Of a DNA stretch of 64,000 nt, positions 51,001-60,679 are shown in pieces (within the stretch, counting starts at the first letter, position 1; every line of letters starts with the position of its first letter). Source of the stretch: Endomychus coccineus (lineage: Eukaryota; Arthropoda; Insecta; Coleoptera; Endomychidae); contig OY294072.1 in NCBI GenBank assembly GCA_958510875.1, positions 2,914,001-2,978,000 on the forward strand, given 5' to 3'. Position numbers and translations under genes: made by a program. Below the pieces are notes generated by a model. The model was not told where the DNA came from, searched no databases, and saw nothing but the letters and a program-made list of their open reading frames with translations.

Positions 51001-54000
51001 TTTGCTAAACGCGTACTCTCCTGGATCCGAAAATGTCATATCTTCAGTTTTCGAGATAAACGCGACAATGTACAAAGCGAATGAATCGTCGATCTAGAAG
51101 TTCATATTGAGTATACTAAAATTGTTATCAGAACAGCTATCAAAATGAACTATGGTTCGACATATTCAGAAATGTGCTTTAAATTTGAATTCGGCACTAA
51201 AGATGATATTAGAATCCTCTTGGCTGAACGAGTACACTCCTGGATCGGAAGATGTCATATCTTCAAATTTCGAGATGAATGCGACAATGTACGAAGCGAA
51301 CGAATCGTCGATCTAGACGTTTACATTGGATATAGTTTATTCGTTATTAGAACAGCAGTCGACATTAACTATGAGTCGGCATATGTGTGTGTTTTAAATT
51401 TGAATTCGAGACTAAAACTGATTTTAGAATCCACTTGGCTGAACGCGTACACTCCTGGATCTGAAGATGTCATATCTTCAAATTTCGAGAAAAACGCGAC
51501 AATGTACGAAAAGAACGAGTCATCGATCTGGATGTTTACATTGGGTATAATATAATCGTTATAAGAACAGCTATTGACATGAACTATGGGTTGGGAGGTT
51601 CAGAAATATATTTTAAATTTGAATCCGGGTCTGAAAATGATTTTAAAATCCTCTTGGCTGAACGCGTACACCCCTGGAATCTTCAGTTCTCGAGATAAAC
51701 GCGACAATGTATGGAGCGAATGAATCGTCGTTCTAGACGTTTACATTGGGTTTACTAAAATCGTTATTGAAAAAGCTATTGACATGAGCCGTGGGTCGGA
51801 ATGTTTCGAGATATGATTTTAGAATCCTCTTGGCTGAACGCGTACACTCCTGGATCTGAAGATGTCATATCTTCAGTTTTCGGGATAAAAGCGACATTGT
51901 ACGAAACGAACGAGTCGTCGATCTAGACGTTCACATTGGGTATACTCAAATCGCTATTTGATCAGCTACGGACTACGAACTATAGGTCGGGATGTTCAGA
52001 AATATGTTTCAACTCTGAATCTGGGACTGAAAATGATTTTAAAATCCTGTTGGCTGAACGCGTACCCTCCTGAATCTGAAAATGTCATATCTTCAGTTTT
52101 CGAGATGAACGCAGCAATGTATGAAGCGAGTGAATCGTCGATCTAGACGTTTACATTGGGTATATTGAAATCGTTATAAGAACAGCTATTGACATGGACT
52201 ATGGTTCAGGATAATCGTAAATATGATTTGAATTTGAATCCGGTACTAAAAATAATCTTAGAATTCTCTCGGCTAAACGCGTACACTCCTGGATGTGAAG
52301 ATGTCATATCTTCAGTTTTCGAGATAAACGAGACAATGAACGAAGCGAACGAATCGTCGATTTGGACGTTTACATTGGGTAAACTACGATCTTTATTAGA
52401 ATAGCTATCGCCATTAACTGTGGGTCGGATGTTCAGAAATATGTTCTTAATTTTAATCCGGGACTGAAAATGATTTTGGAATCCTCTTGGCTCAACGCGT
52501 ACACTCCTGGATCTGAAGATGTCATACCTTCAGTTTTTGAGATAAACGCGACAGTTTACGAAGCGAATGAATCGTCGATTCAGACGTTCACATTGAGTGA
52601 ACTAGAATCGTTATTAGAACAGCTATAGACATGAATTATGGGTCGGGATGTTCATAAATATGTTTCAAATTTGAACCCGGGAATAATAATGATTTTAAAA
52701 CCCTCTTGGCTGAACGCAAACACTCCTGAATCTGAAGATGTCATATCTTCAGTTCTCGAGATAAACGCGACAATGTACGAAGCGAACGAATCGTCGATCC
52801 AGATGTTCTCATTGAGTTCACTGGAATCGTTATTAGAACAGCTATCGGCATGAACTATTGGTCATCATATTCAGAAATGTGTTTTAAATTTGAATCCGGC
52901 ACTGAAAATGATTTCAGAATCCTCTTGGCTGAACGGGTACACCCTTGGATCTGAAGATGTCATATCTTCAAATTTCGAGATAAACGCGACAATGTACGGA
53001 ACGAACGAATCGTCGATCTAGGCTTTTACATTGAGTATACTTAAGTCGTTCTTAGAACAGCTATCGACATGAACTATGAGTGGGGATGTTTAGAAATATA
53101 TTTTAAATTAGAATTCGGGACTAAAAATGATTTTAGAATCCTCTTGGCTAAACGCGTACACTCCTGGATCTGAAGATGTCATATCTTCAGTTTTCGAGAT
53201 AAACTCGAAAATGTACAAAGCGAATGAATCGTCGATCTAGACTTTCTCATTGAGTATACTGAAATCGTTATTAGAACAGCTATCGATATGAACTATTGGT
53301 CGGCATATTCAGAAATGTGTTTTAAGTTTGAATCTGGCACTGAAAATGATTTTAGAATCCTCTTGGCTGAACACGTACACTCCTGGATCTGAAGATGTCA
53401 TATCTTCAAATTTCGTGATGAACGCGACAATGTACGGAACGAACGAATCGTCAATCTAGACGTTCACATTGGGTATACTTAAATCGTTATTCGAACAGCT
53501 ATCGGCAATAACTATGAGTCGGCATATCCAGGAATGTGTTCTGAATTTAAATTCGAGACTAAAAATGATTTTCAAGATCCTCCTGACTGAACGCGTACAC
53601 TCCTAGATCCGAAAATGTCATATCTTCAGTTTTCGAGATGAACGCGACAATGTACGAAGCGAATGAAACGCCGATCTAGACGTTCACATTGAGTATACTA
53701 AAATCGTTATCAGAACAGCTATCGACATGAACTATGGGCAGGCATATTCAGAAATATGTTTCATATTTGAATCCGGCACTGAAAATGATCCAAGAACCCT
53801 CTTGGCTGAACGAGTACACTCTTGGATCTGAAGATGTCATATCTTCAAATTTAGTGATAAATGCAACAATGTATGAAGCGAACGTCGGCTTATCCAGGGA
53901 TGTGTTCTAAATTTGAACTCGAGACTAGAAATGATTTTAGAATCCTCTTGGCTGAACGCGTACACTCCTGGATCTGAAGGTGTCATATTTTCTGTTTTCA

Positions 54001-54095
54001 AGATAAACGGGACAATGAACGAAGCGAACGAAACGTCGATTTGGACGTTTACATTGGGTATGCTAAGATCGTTATTAGAAAAGCTATCGACATGA
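48083..54095. repeat. Satellite array, block 3
   Basis: About 27 monomers. The part up to 52134 belongs to the second copy of the large duplication; 52135-54095 is unique to the right side. The array ends abruptly after CATGAACTGTGATATATAG near 54100. Confidence 0.92.
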
Positions 54096-54099
54096 ACTG

Positions 54100-54925
54100 T
54101 GATATATAGTGATTAACAATGTGACAGCTAACTTGCAATTTATTCAACATGGCCAACTTGCTGTTTTAATAATTTAATAATTACAATAAATTATTATGTT
54201 TTCAGAAAAGGTGCGAAAACTAAATTCGAATTAAAATAATGCCTTCTTTGGACAGTTTCTCTATATCTTACATGCATTTAATATTATATAAGATTGAATA
54301 TTCGTTTCTTTTAAAAAGGACAATAAATTTATTGGAAGTTTGCACAGCTCGTCCCAAAATTTTTTATGGTGTTTTATTTTTTTTTTAAATATGGAGAGTG
54401 AATAAAATATGTATCATCGAACTGACATGTATTACACAAATAAATTAATATTTCCCAGTTGAGTAAACTTGTATTTGGAATTGTAAAAAATATTTTATTT
54501 GATAAAAATATCAAAAATCGCATAGTTTCAATAGATGAAAAAGATTGTGACCTCGATGTTGTATTAAAGTTAATTTATGGTGCAGAAGCTATCTGAGTTG
54601 GCCTGTTCTACCTTTAAAACTTCACGTGATCTGAGTTTGAACCGGTGTGAGCCAGGTTGGTTTCTATCTTTAATTAAAAATGCTACGGTGTGGAATCTAC
54701 CTTTGGTAAATTCGAAAGGAAATCAATTATATTGAATCGATACTAGTAGATGAACTGGGCGCGTCCTGCGACAGGATATCCGGTCTAGCTGTCGATGTGC
54801 ATCCGGTGTGAGCTTGTCTTTATCAGTTTTGAAAGGATGTAGGTGATAAGGATTTTATTTGTAAAGAGTATACAGAGTGTGTATAAAAAGTGTGTCACAT
54901 GTACAGAGTCACGTGACTAACACAT
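54100..54925. other. AT-rich sequence, no recognised gene
   Basis: No convincing ORF, RNA gene or mobile element is visible between the satellite and the right-hand arrays. Poly-T and poly-A runs and TTTAATAATTTAATAATTAC are the only notable composition. Confidence 0.4.
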
Positions 54926-55126
54926 GACAGCATGGCGGCCCTAAGGTACAACTGTCATGGCGACCAAAGGGTCCAGCTGTCATATCGATCATAAGGTCCA
55001 GCTGTCATGGCGACCATAAGGTCCAGCTGTCATGGCGACCATAAGGACCAGCTGTTATGGCGGCCATAAGGTACAGCTGTCATGGCGACCATAAGGACCA
55101 GCTGTCATGGCGACCATAAGGTTCAG
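54926..55126. repeat. CAGCTG tandem array, 25-bp unit
   Basis: About eight units close to GGTCCAGCTGTCATGGCGAC followed by CATAA. Each carries the palindrome CAGCTG, another E-box type. The array is on the outer side of the terminal repeats of the right-hand element. Confidence 0.8.
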
Positions 55127-55335
55127 ATTGCTTCGTAGAGATGTCGCCACCAAGTGACAGCTGTCATGGCGGACCAAAGGTACAGGTTGCTTCGTGTAGG
55201 TGTCACCACCACGTGACAGCTGTCATGGCGGACCAAAGGTACAGGTTGCTTCGTGTAGGTGTCGCCACCACGTGACAGCTGTCATGGTGGGCTATAGGTA
55301 CAGGCTGCTTCGTGGAGGTGTCGCCACCAGTTTGA
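55127..55335. repeat. 60-bp tandem array with CAGCTG
   Basis: Just over three 60-bp units, each with GACAGCTGTCATGGCGGACC, AAAGGTACAGGTTGCTTCGTG and TAGGTGTCGCCACCACGT. Units begin at about 55156, 55216 and 55276. It is evidently derived from, or recombined with, the adjacent 25-bp array. Confidence 0.8.
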
Positions 55336-55713
55336 CTCGTCCGACTCATGCGACTCGTACGGTTTTGAAATCACATGATCTGTCACGAGATGAGATATGG
55401 TGTCTGTCACTTCGACGGAGTGTCTGTCACAAGGTGTCATGGTGGCTATCACGTACCATAGAGCTGAAAGTTATAGAGCTAACCCAACTCAAAACCATAG
55501 AGCATCATGGTGGTGGAAAGAGTTGTCATGGTGTCTGTCATGGGAGGTCTTCATCGAGGTGTCATGTCGCGTCTTGGAGGGCGTGACGTGGTGGATTCAT
55601 GAAGCATCTGTCACGCGAACAGTCATGACGGATCTATGAATGTCAACCATAGCTTTATAGGTATCAAATGAAAAGTCTTGATATGCAGAATGTTAATTTT
55701 ATTGAATTGAAGA
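55336..55713. other. Degenerate GTGTCTGTCA repeats, no gene
   Basis: Irregular repeats of GGTGTCTGTCA and CATGGTGG continue the composition of the arrays to the left. ORFs here (55200-55586, 55397-55639) run through repeats and show no protein family. Confidence 0.4.
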
Positions 55714-55990
55714 TCTTGCGATCAAAGTTTACGAACGATGATGACGTCACGGGAGGCATTTATTGTTTCAATCCGGCGACCATAGTTTACGAACGATGAT
55801 GACGTCACTGCTTCGAACCGATGACAATAACTGATTCAATCCGGCGACCATAGTTCACGAACGATGATGACGTCACTGCTTCGAACCGATGACAGTAACT
55901 GATTCAATCCGGCGACCATAGTTCACGAACGATGATGACGTCATCATCGTTCGCGAATTATGATGGTCAGATGAGGAATGAAATGCGAGT
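55714..55990. repeat. 68-bp terminal-repeat array of right Polinton-like element
   Basis: Units begin at 55770, 55838 and 55906 with AATCCGGCGACCATAGTT, each containing GAACGATGATGACGTCA; a partial unit lies before them. The last unit is completed into a palindrome (55917-55962) centred on TGACGTCA and is homologous to bases 1-80 in the same orientation. Genes of the right-hand element follow on its right side. It probably marks that element's terminus. Confidence 0.7.
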
Positions 55991-56150
55991 AATAATAATG
56001 ATATCTACTCATTATTCATCACATTGATATTGAGAACTCTATGTGTAAATGTGAATAGTTGGAGGTTATGATAAAGATATCCAGTAAGTTTGTAAATGTG
56101 TCATTATGCATATATCTTTTGAAGAATACACACGTATACTTTGAAAATTT

Positions 56151-56420
56151 GTGAAGAAAGTTCATGAACTAAGAAGAGACTTGAATTTTTACGAAGATAA
56201 AATAAAAGTTATAAGACTGTTGAATACATTTACAAGTAAAAAAGTGAAGATAATGATGGAAGTGGGGATGTTAAAAACAAATTTCGTGATTCTAACCACA
56301 ATTGTGAATGGTATTCTATACGCGAACGTTCCCCAACACGTTGAGCGCATTTATATTTGTCTGAAGGATGTTGCAACCGATGGTGGTGGGGGTGTAATCG
56401 TACCGAATGGATTCCGATGA
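56151..56420 (+). CDS. Hypothetical protein next to terminal repeat
   Basis: An open frame of 89 codons from GTG (an in-frame ATG first occurs later, at about 56163). The N-terminal part is charged and helical (KVHELRRDLNFYEDKIK), followed by a hydrophobic stretch, NFVILTTIVNGILYA. The stop overlaps the next ORF's ATG (ATGA at 56417-56420). The two may be separate genes or one gene split by a frameshift. No family is recognised. Confidence 0.3.
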   Translation: MKKVHELRRDLNFYEDKIKVIRLLNTFTSKKVKIMMEVGMLKTNFVILTTIVNGILYANVPQHVERIYICLKDVATDGGGGVIVPNGFR

Positions 56421-56755
56421 ATTTTAGAAAAATCAACGATAATCAATTAGAGGTATTCGCATTCAACATTCCTCAAGACAATCGTATCACCATACATTAT
56501 AAACTTAAACTTTTATTCCTTGATCGGAGTGAGGGAGATATGGCTGAATGGCAATTGCTCCAACAATCATCATGTTTACCACATGTCATACAAAAGACAA
56601 TATCAACACCATCCACAAGTACATCATCCTCACTAGACGAAGAAATTTCTAAAATTTTCGCAATTTTGTATGCAATTTTATCTTCTTTATCAGTACTAAT
56701 GTTGAAAATGTTTGTTAAATATGTAAAGAAGGCTATTTACCATGTAAATAAATGA
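56417..56755 (+). CDS. Hypothetical protein with C-terminal membrane segment
   Basis: From the ATG at 56417 the product starts MNFRKINDNQLEVFAFNIP and is rich in predicted β-strands, then a Ser/Thr linker (STPSTSTSSS). It ends with a hydrophobic segment, FAILYAILSSLSVLMLKMF, flanked by lysines, which looks like a single membrane-spanning anchor with a short basic tail. The gene runs opposite to the morphogenesis genes and lies by the terminal repeat. Family and function are unknown; no counterpart is seen in the left element. Confidence 0.4.
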   Translation: MNFRKINDNQLEVFAFNIPQDNRITIHYKLKLLFLDRSEGDMAEWQLLQQSSCLPHVIQKTISTPSTSTSSSLDEEISKIFAILYAILSSLSVLMLKMFVKYVKKAIYHVNK

Positions 56756-56800
56756 TTGTATGAAGATATAAGTGTTTTAATGAAACAAAAGGAATGATAA

Positions 56801-57797
56801 TTATAATAATATATTGACATTATCATTTGCTAGTTCATAAGCTTTATTTTTGTGATTGATAACACATTCTATCAATGACTCGATGTTGATATCACTAATC
56901 AATTGTTCACCCCCCTCTTCTTCTGCGGCATGAATAATATTTCCTCTTGCATACCATTTCAAATCGCGGCGGAAATTCTGTTTCACTTCGTTACCAATAT
57001 CGATAGCATGAGATATGTTAGACCATTTACGTATTAATCGCATTCCTCGATTTTGTAATTTTCTGTCGGCATCACGCCAACCATCCTCCTGTCGACGCAT
57101 TAGGTACCATTTTGGTCTCATATCATTCGAAGTTCGATATAATCCTAAATAATATATATTATATAAATTTTATTATAAAAACAAAGTAATTACCTAAATT
57201 TCGTCTCTTTCCGAAATTTATAGGAGGTGGAACAATATTTGGTGCAATTTTATTCCGTAAGGTGATAACATTCATTTGAATTTGTTGAGATAAGCGTTGA
57301 AATCGTTCTTTCGCGAGACATTCACGTTCCTCAGCTCTTTGACGTTCTTGTTGTTCCTAGAATTTCTCGTACTCACAATATTTCATCATAATAAATTTCA
57401 TTAACGAAAACAGATCACGTAACTCGATGACTTTAGGAGTTCGCATTTGCATCAATAATGATTCGAAATCAATAGCATCTAGAACATAATATTTCTTTCG
57501 TGCATCAATCTCATCACAAATTTCTAAATGGTGTATATGCGGGTTTTTCCTCAACAATCTTGTTATAACACCCTTTTTAGCATGATATTTTTTGCCGCGA
57601 TAACCTAATCAATCCAATAGATCTTCATTCATCAGAACGCGTTGGTTTAGTTGAATATTCCAAAATAAATAGTTTCTTTTATCGTTTCTTATATCGATCC
57701 CAAATTTTAGACACACTTCATTGACTGTTAACTTAATAAGATTGTTGGTGGACCATGTAGCCACATTTGAATCACGAACGCACGCTGCTAAGTTCAT
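56801..57797 (-). pseudogene. MSV199/DUF3627-type (N1R/p28-like) gene with intron, two stops
   Basis: Read from ATG at 57797. The product begins MNLAACVRDSNVATWSTNNL and continues with NEVCLKFGIDIRND...YLFWNIQLNQRVLMNEDLL, then (after an in-frame TGA at 57609-57611) LLRKNPHIHHLEICDEI and DAIDFESLLMQMRTPKVIELRDLF. This matches the MSV199 domain of insect large DNA viruses and some Polintons. A TAG at 57357-57359 is followed by a helical Gln/Arg/Glu-rich segment. A 49-base GT-AG intron (57145-57193) restores the frame into SNDMRPKWYLMRRQEDGW, resembling the DUF3627 region that often follows MSV199. Such proteins are suspected DNA-binding or regulatory factors. Two nonsense codons in the same frame argue that the gene is dead. 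Confidence 0.65.
57145..57193 (-). other. Predicted 49-base GT-AG intron in MSV199 gene
   Basis: Donor AAATTTAG|GTAATTAC and acceptor TATTATTTAG|GATTATATC. The interval contains stops in the gene's frame; its removal joins two frames in phase (split codon GGA). The length is near the lower limit for insect introns. Confidence 0.5.
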
Positions 57798-57967
57798 TTT
57801 TATAACTGAACATCTTCTGAAATGATTCTCTCTTACATACGTGAGAACGTGAACGTGGATAGTGAGTTTGGGGGGGTAACTCTCTGTTTCGATGTCATTG
57901 CAAACGTTGATAACTGACTGATAACGTCACTAGTTGTTTCAATTTGTTTCATTTCCAGCAACCGACT

Positions 57968-57993
57968 ACCATAGTTTACAAACTATGATCGTC
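57968..57993. repeat. Short palindrome related to terminal repeat
   Basis: ACCATAGTTTACAAACTATGAT lies between the MSV199 gene and the capsid gene 3' end, a perfect CATAGTTT/AAACTATG inverted repeat sharing the CCATAGTTTAC of the terminal repeats. It may be an internal remnant of a terminus or a regulatory site. Confidence 0.45.
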
Positions 57994-58057
57994 GGATGTT
58001 TACATCACCACCTACCGTTTGAGAAATAAAATATCAAATATAATAGTAATAATAACA

Positions 58058-58063
58058 TTTATT
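58058..58063 (-). promoter_or_regulatory. Polyadenylation signal of right capsid gene
   Basis: AATAAA on the - strand about 75 bases after the capsid stop, with the same following context as in the left element. Confidence 0.45.
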
Positions 58064-58134
58064 GGGAAAGATACATTTTGATAGTACATCATTTAGAACT
58101 AAAATTATAACATTATGATTCATCACCTGGTTCT

Positions 58135-59337
58135 TCACACTATACTCCGAACTGATCCTGTAATCGGAGAATACTCCATTATACGATCGTTAATGATGAT
58201 GCAATAAGCCCTGGTGTTTTTGGGGAAATTCAGGAAAATTTCCATCTCTAGTTTGACGTCAACTGTTGATGACTTTATAGCATCGTTTTGTTTTGAACAG
58301 TCAATCACAAAAATTGCTCTATTCTTGAATGCTATATAATCTAACATGGGCTCACTTATTATTTTATTTGAAAATGATTTATGGAAATCATAGTACATCT
58401 GGTATGCTTCCACGTATTGCTGGTCGGTGGAATTCAATTTCATTGCTTCATATGGATAACACTCTGAATTCAAGTATAGTTTTACATTTAGCAAGTTTAT
58501 ATTATCGAAATATGCACTGTGCCTAACAGGATTATTTTTTCGATCAGTTTGGAAAGCTAGAATCACATATCTAGGACGTTCCAAATTCATTGATGTTTTA
58601 CCAGCCCAAATGTCACGAGTGCTCTCCTTCATCAACGGATTTTCATGCAGATCCCAACTACGGAATGGAATCAAAATAGGCTTCTCAGCACTCAAATTCC
58701 CCAACATTTGAAATTTAACTTGATCACTTGGAAACACATGTCGCACTTTTAATGCTATCGTCTTCACATTTATTTTAGCCGTTTTCGTGCCTGTGCTATT
58801 AGTATAGCAATCGTTATCGGTTCGAGACCTTATCAAGTGCAGCTTATGTTTTCCACTCAAAACTTTGTTATAGTCAATGAATAGGCCTAGTAGAAAATTC
58901 AACGGTATCCATAAATTGATTTTATTATTGTAGACTGAACTCAATACATCCTTAAATGACCATCCAGAAATAGCTAGAGGTATAGATTCATGTTTGGCAT
59001 ATGTTAGATAAGCTCTGATGGTGCTGACAATACCAGGATCACGTACTTTGTCTATCTCTTTTCCATTCAATTCATAACTGATATATTCGAAGAGAAACGC
59101 TCCGAAATTATTCGTTAGTTTACATTCACCATAACCACTTGCTTCTGGCTGGAATTCTGCCTCGATGAATAAAGCAGACGACGCCAAATCTACCAACACA
59201 TCTTGTTGATTGATTAATATCTCAATTTCATCGCTGTTGCCAAAAGATGTTGTGTGGGGATAGTAGGTATGAGTTTCTCCTCGGATGATGTCTCCATTGA
59301 AGTTTGGCTCGTTGAATATTTGAAGTTTTTCCGACAT
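58135..59337 (-). CDS. Major capsid protein (double jelly-roll)
   Basis: This 400-residue protein is intact and collinear with the broken copy at 4793-5995. It starts MSEKLQIFNEPNF at 59337; an upstream TTG in frame is ignored. Features typical of Polinton/adintovirus capsid proteins include an N-terminal region leading to EIEILINQQDVLVDLAS, then LFEYISYELNGKEID, PLNFLLGLFIDYNKVLSG, ILIPFRSWDLHENPL, RYVILAFQTDR and YFDNINLLNVKLYLNSE. The protein would trimerise into pseudo-hexagonal capsomers. It is the last gene of the morphogenesis cluster, after the penton-like gene. A polyadenylation signal follows. Confidence 0.85.
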   Translation of the reverse strand: MSEKLQIFNEPNFNGDIIRGETHTYYPHTTSFGNSDEIEILINQQDVLVDLASSALFIEAEFQPEASGYGECKLTNNFGAFLFEYISYELNGKEIDKVRDPGIVSTIRAYLTYAKHESIPLAISGWSFKDVLSSVYNNKINLWIPLNFLLGLFIDYNKVLSGKHKLHLIRSRTDNDCYTNSTGTKTAKINVKTIALKVRHVFPSDQVKFQMLGNLSAEKPILIPFRSWDLHENPLMKESTRDIWAGKTSMNLERPRYVILAFQTDRKNNPVRHSAYFDNINLLNVKLYLNSECYPYEAMKLNSTDQQYVEAYQMYYDFHKSFSNKIISEPMLDYIAFKNRAIFVIDCSKQNDAIKSSTVDVKLEMEIFLNFPKNTRAYCIIINDRIMEYSPITGSVRSIV

Positions 59338-59473
59338 TGTAACCAAGGGACTTCAAAAAATTGATATTTTCCAATGATAGTGATGCAGAAGCAACCTTCT
59401 CCCTTGAACTCGTTGTAGATAATGACTGATGACCACTATGGGTATGTCTTTTATTGCTGAAATCCAAACCCAT
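59228..59473 (-). CDS. Small ORF overlapping the capsid gene start
   Basis: Eighty-one codons from ATG at 59473 (MGLDFSNKRHTHSGHQSL), overlapping the capsid gene by about 110 bases in another frame. It is the counterpart of 4621-4836 and has a single EKVASASLSL segment where that copy has two. The start and first 30 codons are preserved in both elements. Confidence 0.3.
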   Translation of the reverse strand: MGLDFSNKRHTHSGHQSLSTTSSREKVASASLSLENINFLKSLGYNVGKTSNIQRAKLQWRHHPRRNSYLLSPHNIFWQQR

Positions 59474-59559
59474 GTTCTCAAGTGATGGCTACTGCAACAA
59501 CAACCTTTTCAGATGAATTCTTTTCATATAATGAGTGGTGGTGTGTATTGAATTATTAT

Positions 59560-60305
59560 TTATTGCTGGAAGCCATAATCCCTAGCGGTCTTTTTCAACT
59601 CCAACCGTATAATAATTTCTTCTGAACGAAAATTTACCCGTTTCCAATTCTGATCTAAAATATTCAGTGTGATGTTATCGAAGGTCGTCTTGCTGATGAT
59701 CGGTAGATAAATAAGATTCTTCGGCTCTATATCAATGGAAAACCCAGGTGGTACAAGAGGTGAGAACTCATATATCGTATGAGCTATCTTATTGTTATAA
59801 TATGCTCCTGCGGTTAAGTTACACTCTACTGGTATTGTTTGAACTTTGATTATGTTTATAGGTCTATCAGATACGTGTAGTTCGCGAGATGTCAATTTCT
59901 TTCTGCTGAATCCCAACAGTTCGCTTATACTATCTTTAGGAATAAAATTCACTCCAAAATCACTCTTCAGCTCTGTGTGTAGAGTGTTGTTTTGTTAGAT
60001 TTTATTGATAATTTCCGGTCACGTTCTTCTTGTTTCACTCCTATCACACAAACTGCACTTTGTATGAAATCCTCGATGTCTGTCAACTCGTAGGACCCCG
60101 TAGGTATAGTTACTACTTCTTCTTCACCCTTCACATTTTTATAATAAAATTTATTAAAACCTTCTTGAATGTTCGGAATGCTATTGTACGTATGCAAGCC
60201 AACAAGTGCGATAGAATAATATGAATGAGGATCCAGTTCTATAGGTGGGTGGAAATCTACAGATAAGCGGGAGCTCTTACCCGTGATGGTGAACGTCTGA
60301 GACAT
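59560..60305 (-). pseudogene. Penton-like protein, frameshifted
   Basis: Homologue of the intact gene at 3803-4540. The frame from ATG at 60305 (MSQTFTITGKSS) is open until two additional bases in an A-rich run at about 59989-59992 shift it; the correct frame continues to the stop at 59560. Both halves remain very similar to the other copy, with only a few replacements, so the frameshift is the main lesion. Confidence 0.8.
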
Positions 60306-60333
60306 GATTGATGAAAACTTTATCAACAATCTG

Positions 60334-60341
60334 TTTATATA
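60334..60341 (-). promoter_or_regulatory. TATA-box-like element before penton-like gene
   Basis: TATATAAA on the - strand in TTAGTATATAAACAG, 29 bases before the ATG at 60305, the same spacing as in the left element. Confidence 0.5.
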
Positions 60342-60356
60342 CTAATAAATGCAGGG

Positions 60357-60679
60357 TTAGTCGAGAACAACTGAAGAGTAAGAGAGGAAATCTAAACATA
60401 ACTGACCACAATTATAAGTGTTATAATGTTGAAAATTATCGTGATTGAATAATATCTTACACTTTTTGAAATAATCCACTAGTTCGCGATGGGGGCGTAA
60501 ATTGCCAAAACTATCATAATATAAAACTGTATCACCGACTTCATTAAACCCAAATCAGTGAGTGCCTCCATTGTCCGAGCTATCATAAATACTCCTCTGA
60601 AATGGGGAATTTTCAGAGCTTTTGCTAGTTTGCGTAGATCGAGATCGGTCAGAGGTCTTCTGGGTAGGTTTAATGACAG
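60357..60679 (-). pseudogene. Adenain-like maturation protease, broken
   Basis: The minus strand after the minor capsid gene carries pieces of the Polinton cysteine protease (adenovirus-protease type), which processes capsid proteins during maturation. The first frame reads LPRRPLTDLDLRKLAKALKI, then PHFRGVFM. A second frame has NGGTH, containing the probable catalytic His, directly followed by TGA where a Trp is usual. It continues GDTVLYYDSFGNLRPHRELV (with the acidic/Asn residue) and ends YNTYNCGQLCLDF, with the catalytic Cys. An internal deletion after FRGVFM removes about 20 residues and changes the frame. No ATG starts the first frame; it overlaps the end of the minor capsid gene. Confidence 0.65.

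Larger units (their letters stand above)
32444..52134. repeat. Large tandem duplication, copy 2
   Basis: Direct repeat of 13861-32443, 19,691 bp long because it contains an additional 1,110-bp satellite duplication. It has the same nested insertions with the same target duplication. A few substitutions per kilobase separate the copies, and each has private indels, for example loss of two bases near 41930. Confidence 0.88.

Noticed and set aside
9077..54095. Dozens of 60-136-codon ORFs in the satellite
   Set aside because: They occur in several frames and both strands of the same monomer and end at recurrent stops. They follow from a monomer length near a multiple of three.
54600..54665. Second tRNA-like sequence (GAGTTTGAACCGGTG)
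   Set aside because: The B box does not match the consensus and no A box lies at the right distance.
55200..55639. ORFs of 128 and 80 codons in the CAGCTG array region
   Set aside because: They translate tandem repeats and lack any recognisable domain.
58329..58526. Antisense ORFs across the capsid, minor capsid and fibre-like genes (also 60716-61246, 62692-62934, 63286-63693)
   Set aside because: They lie opposite recognised genes and have no family features of their own.
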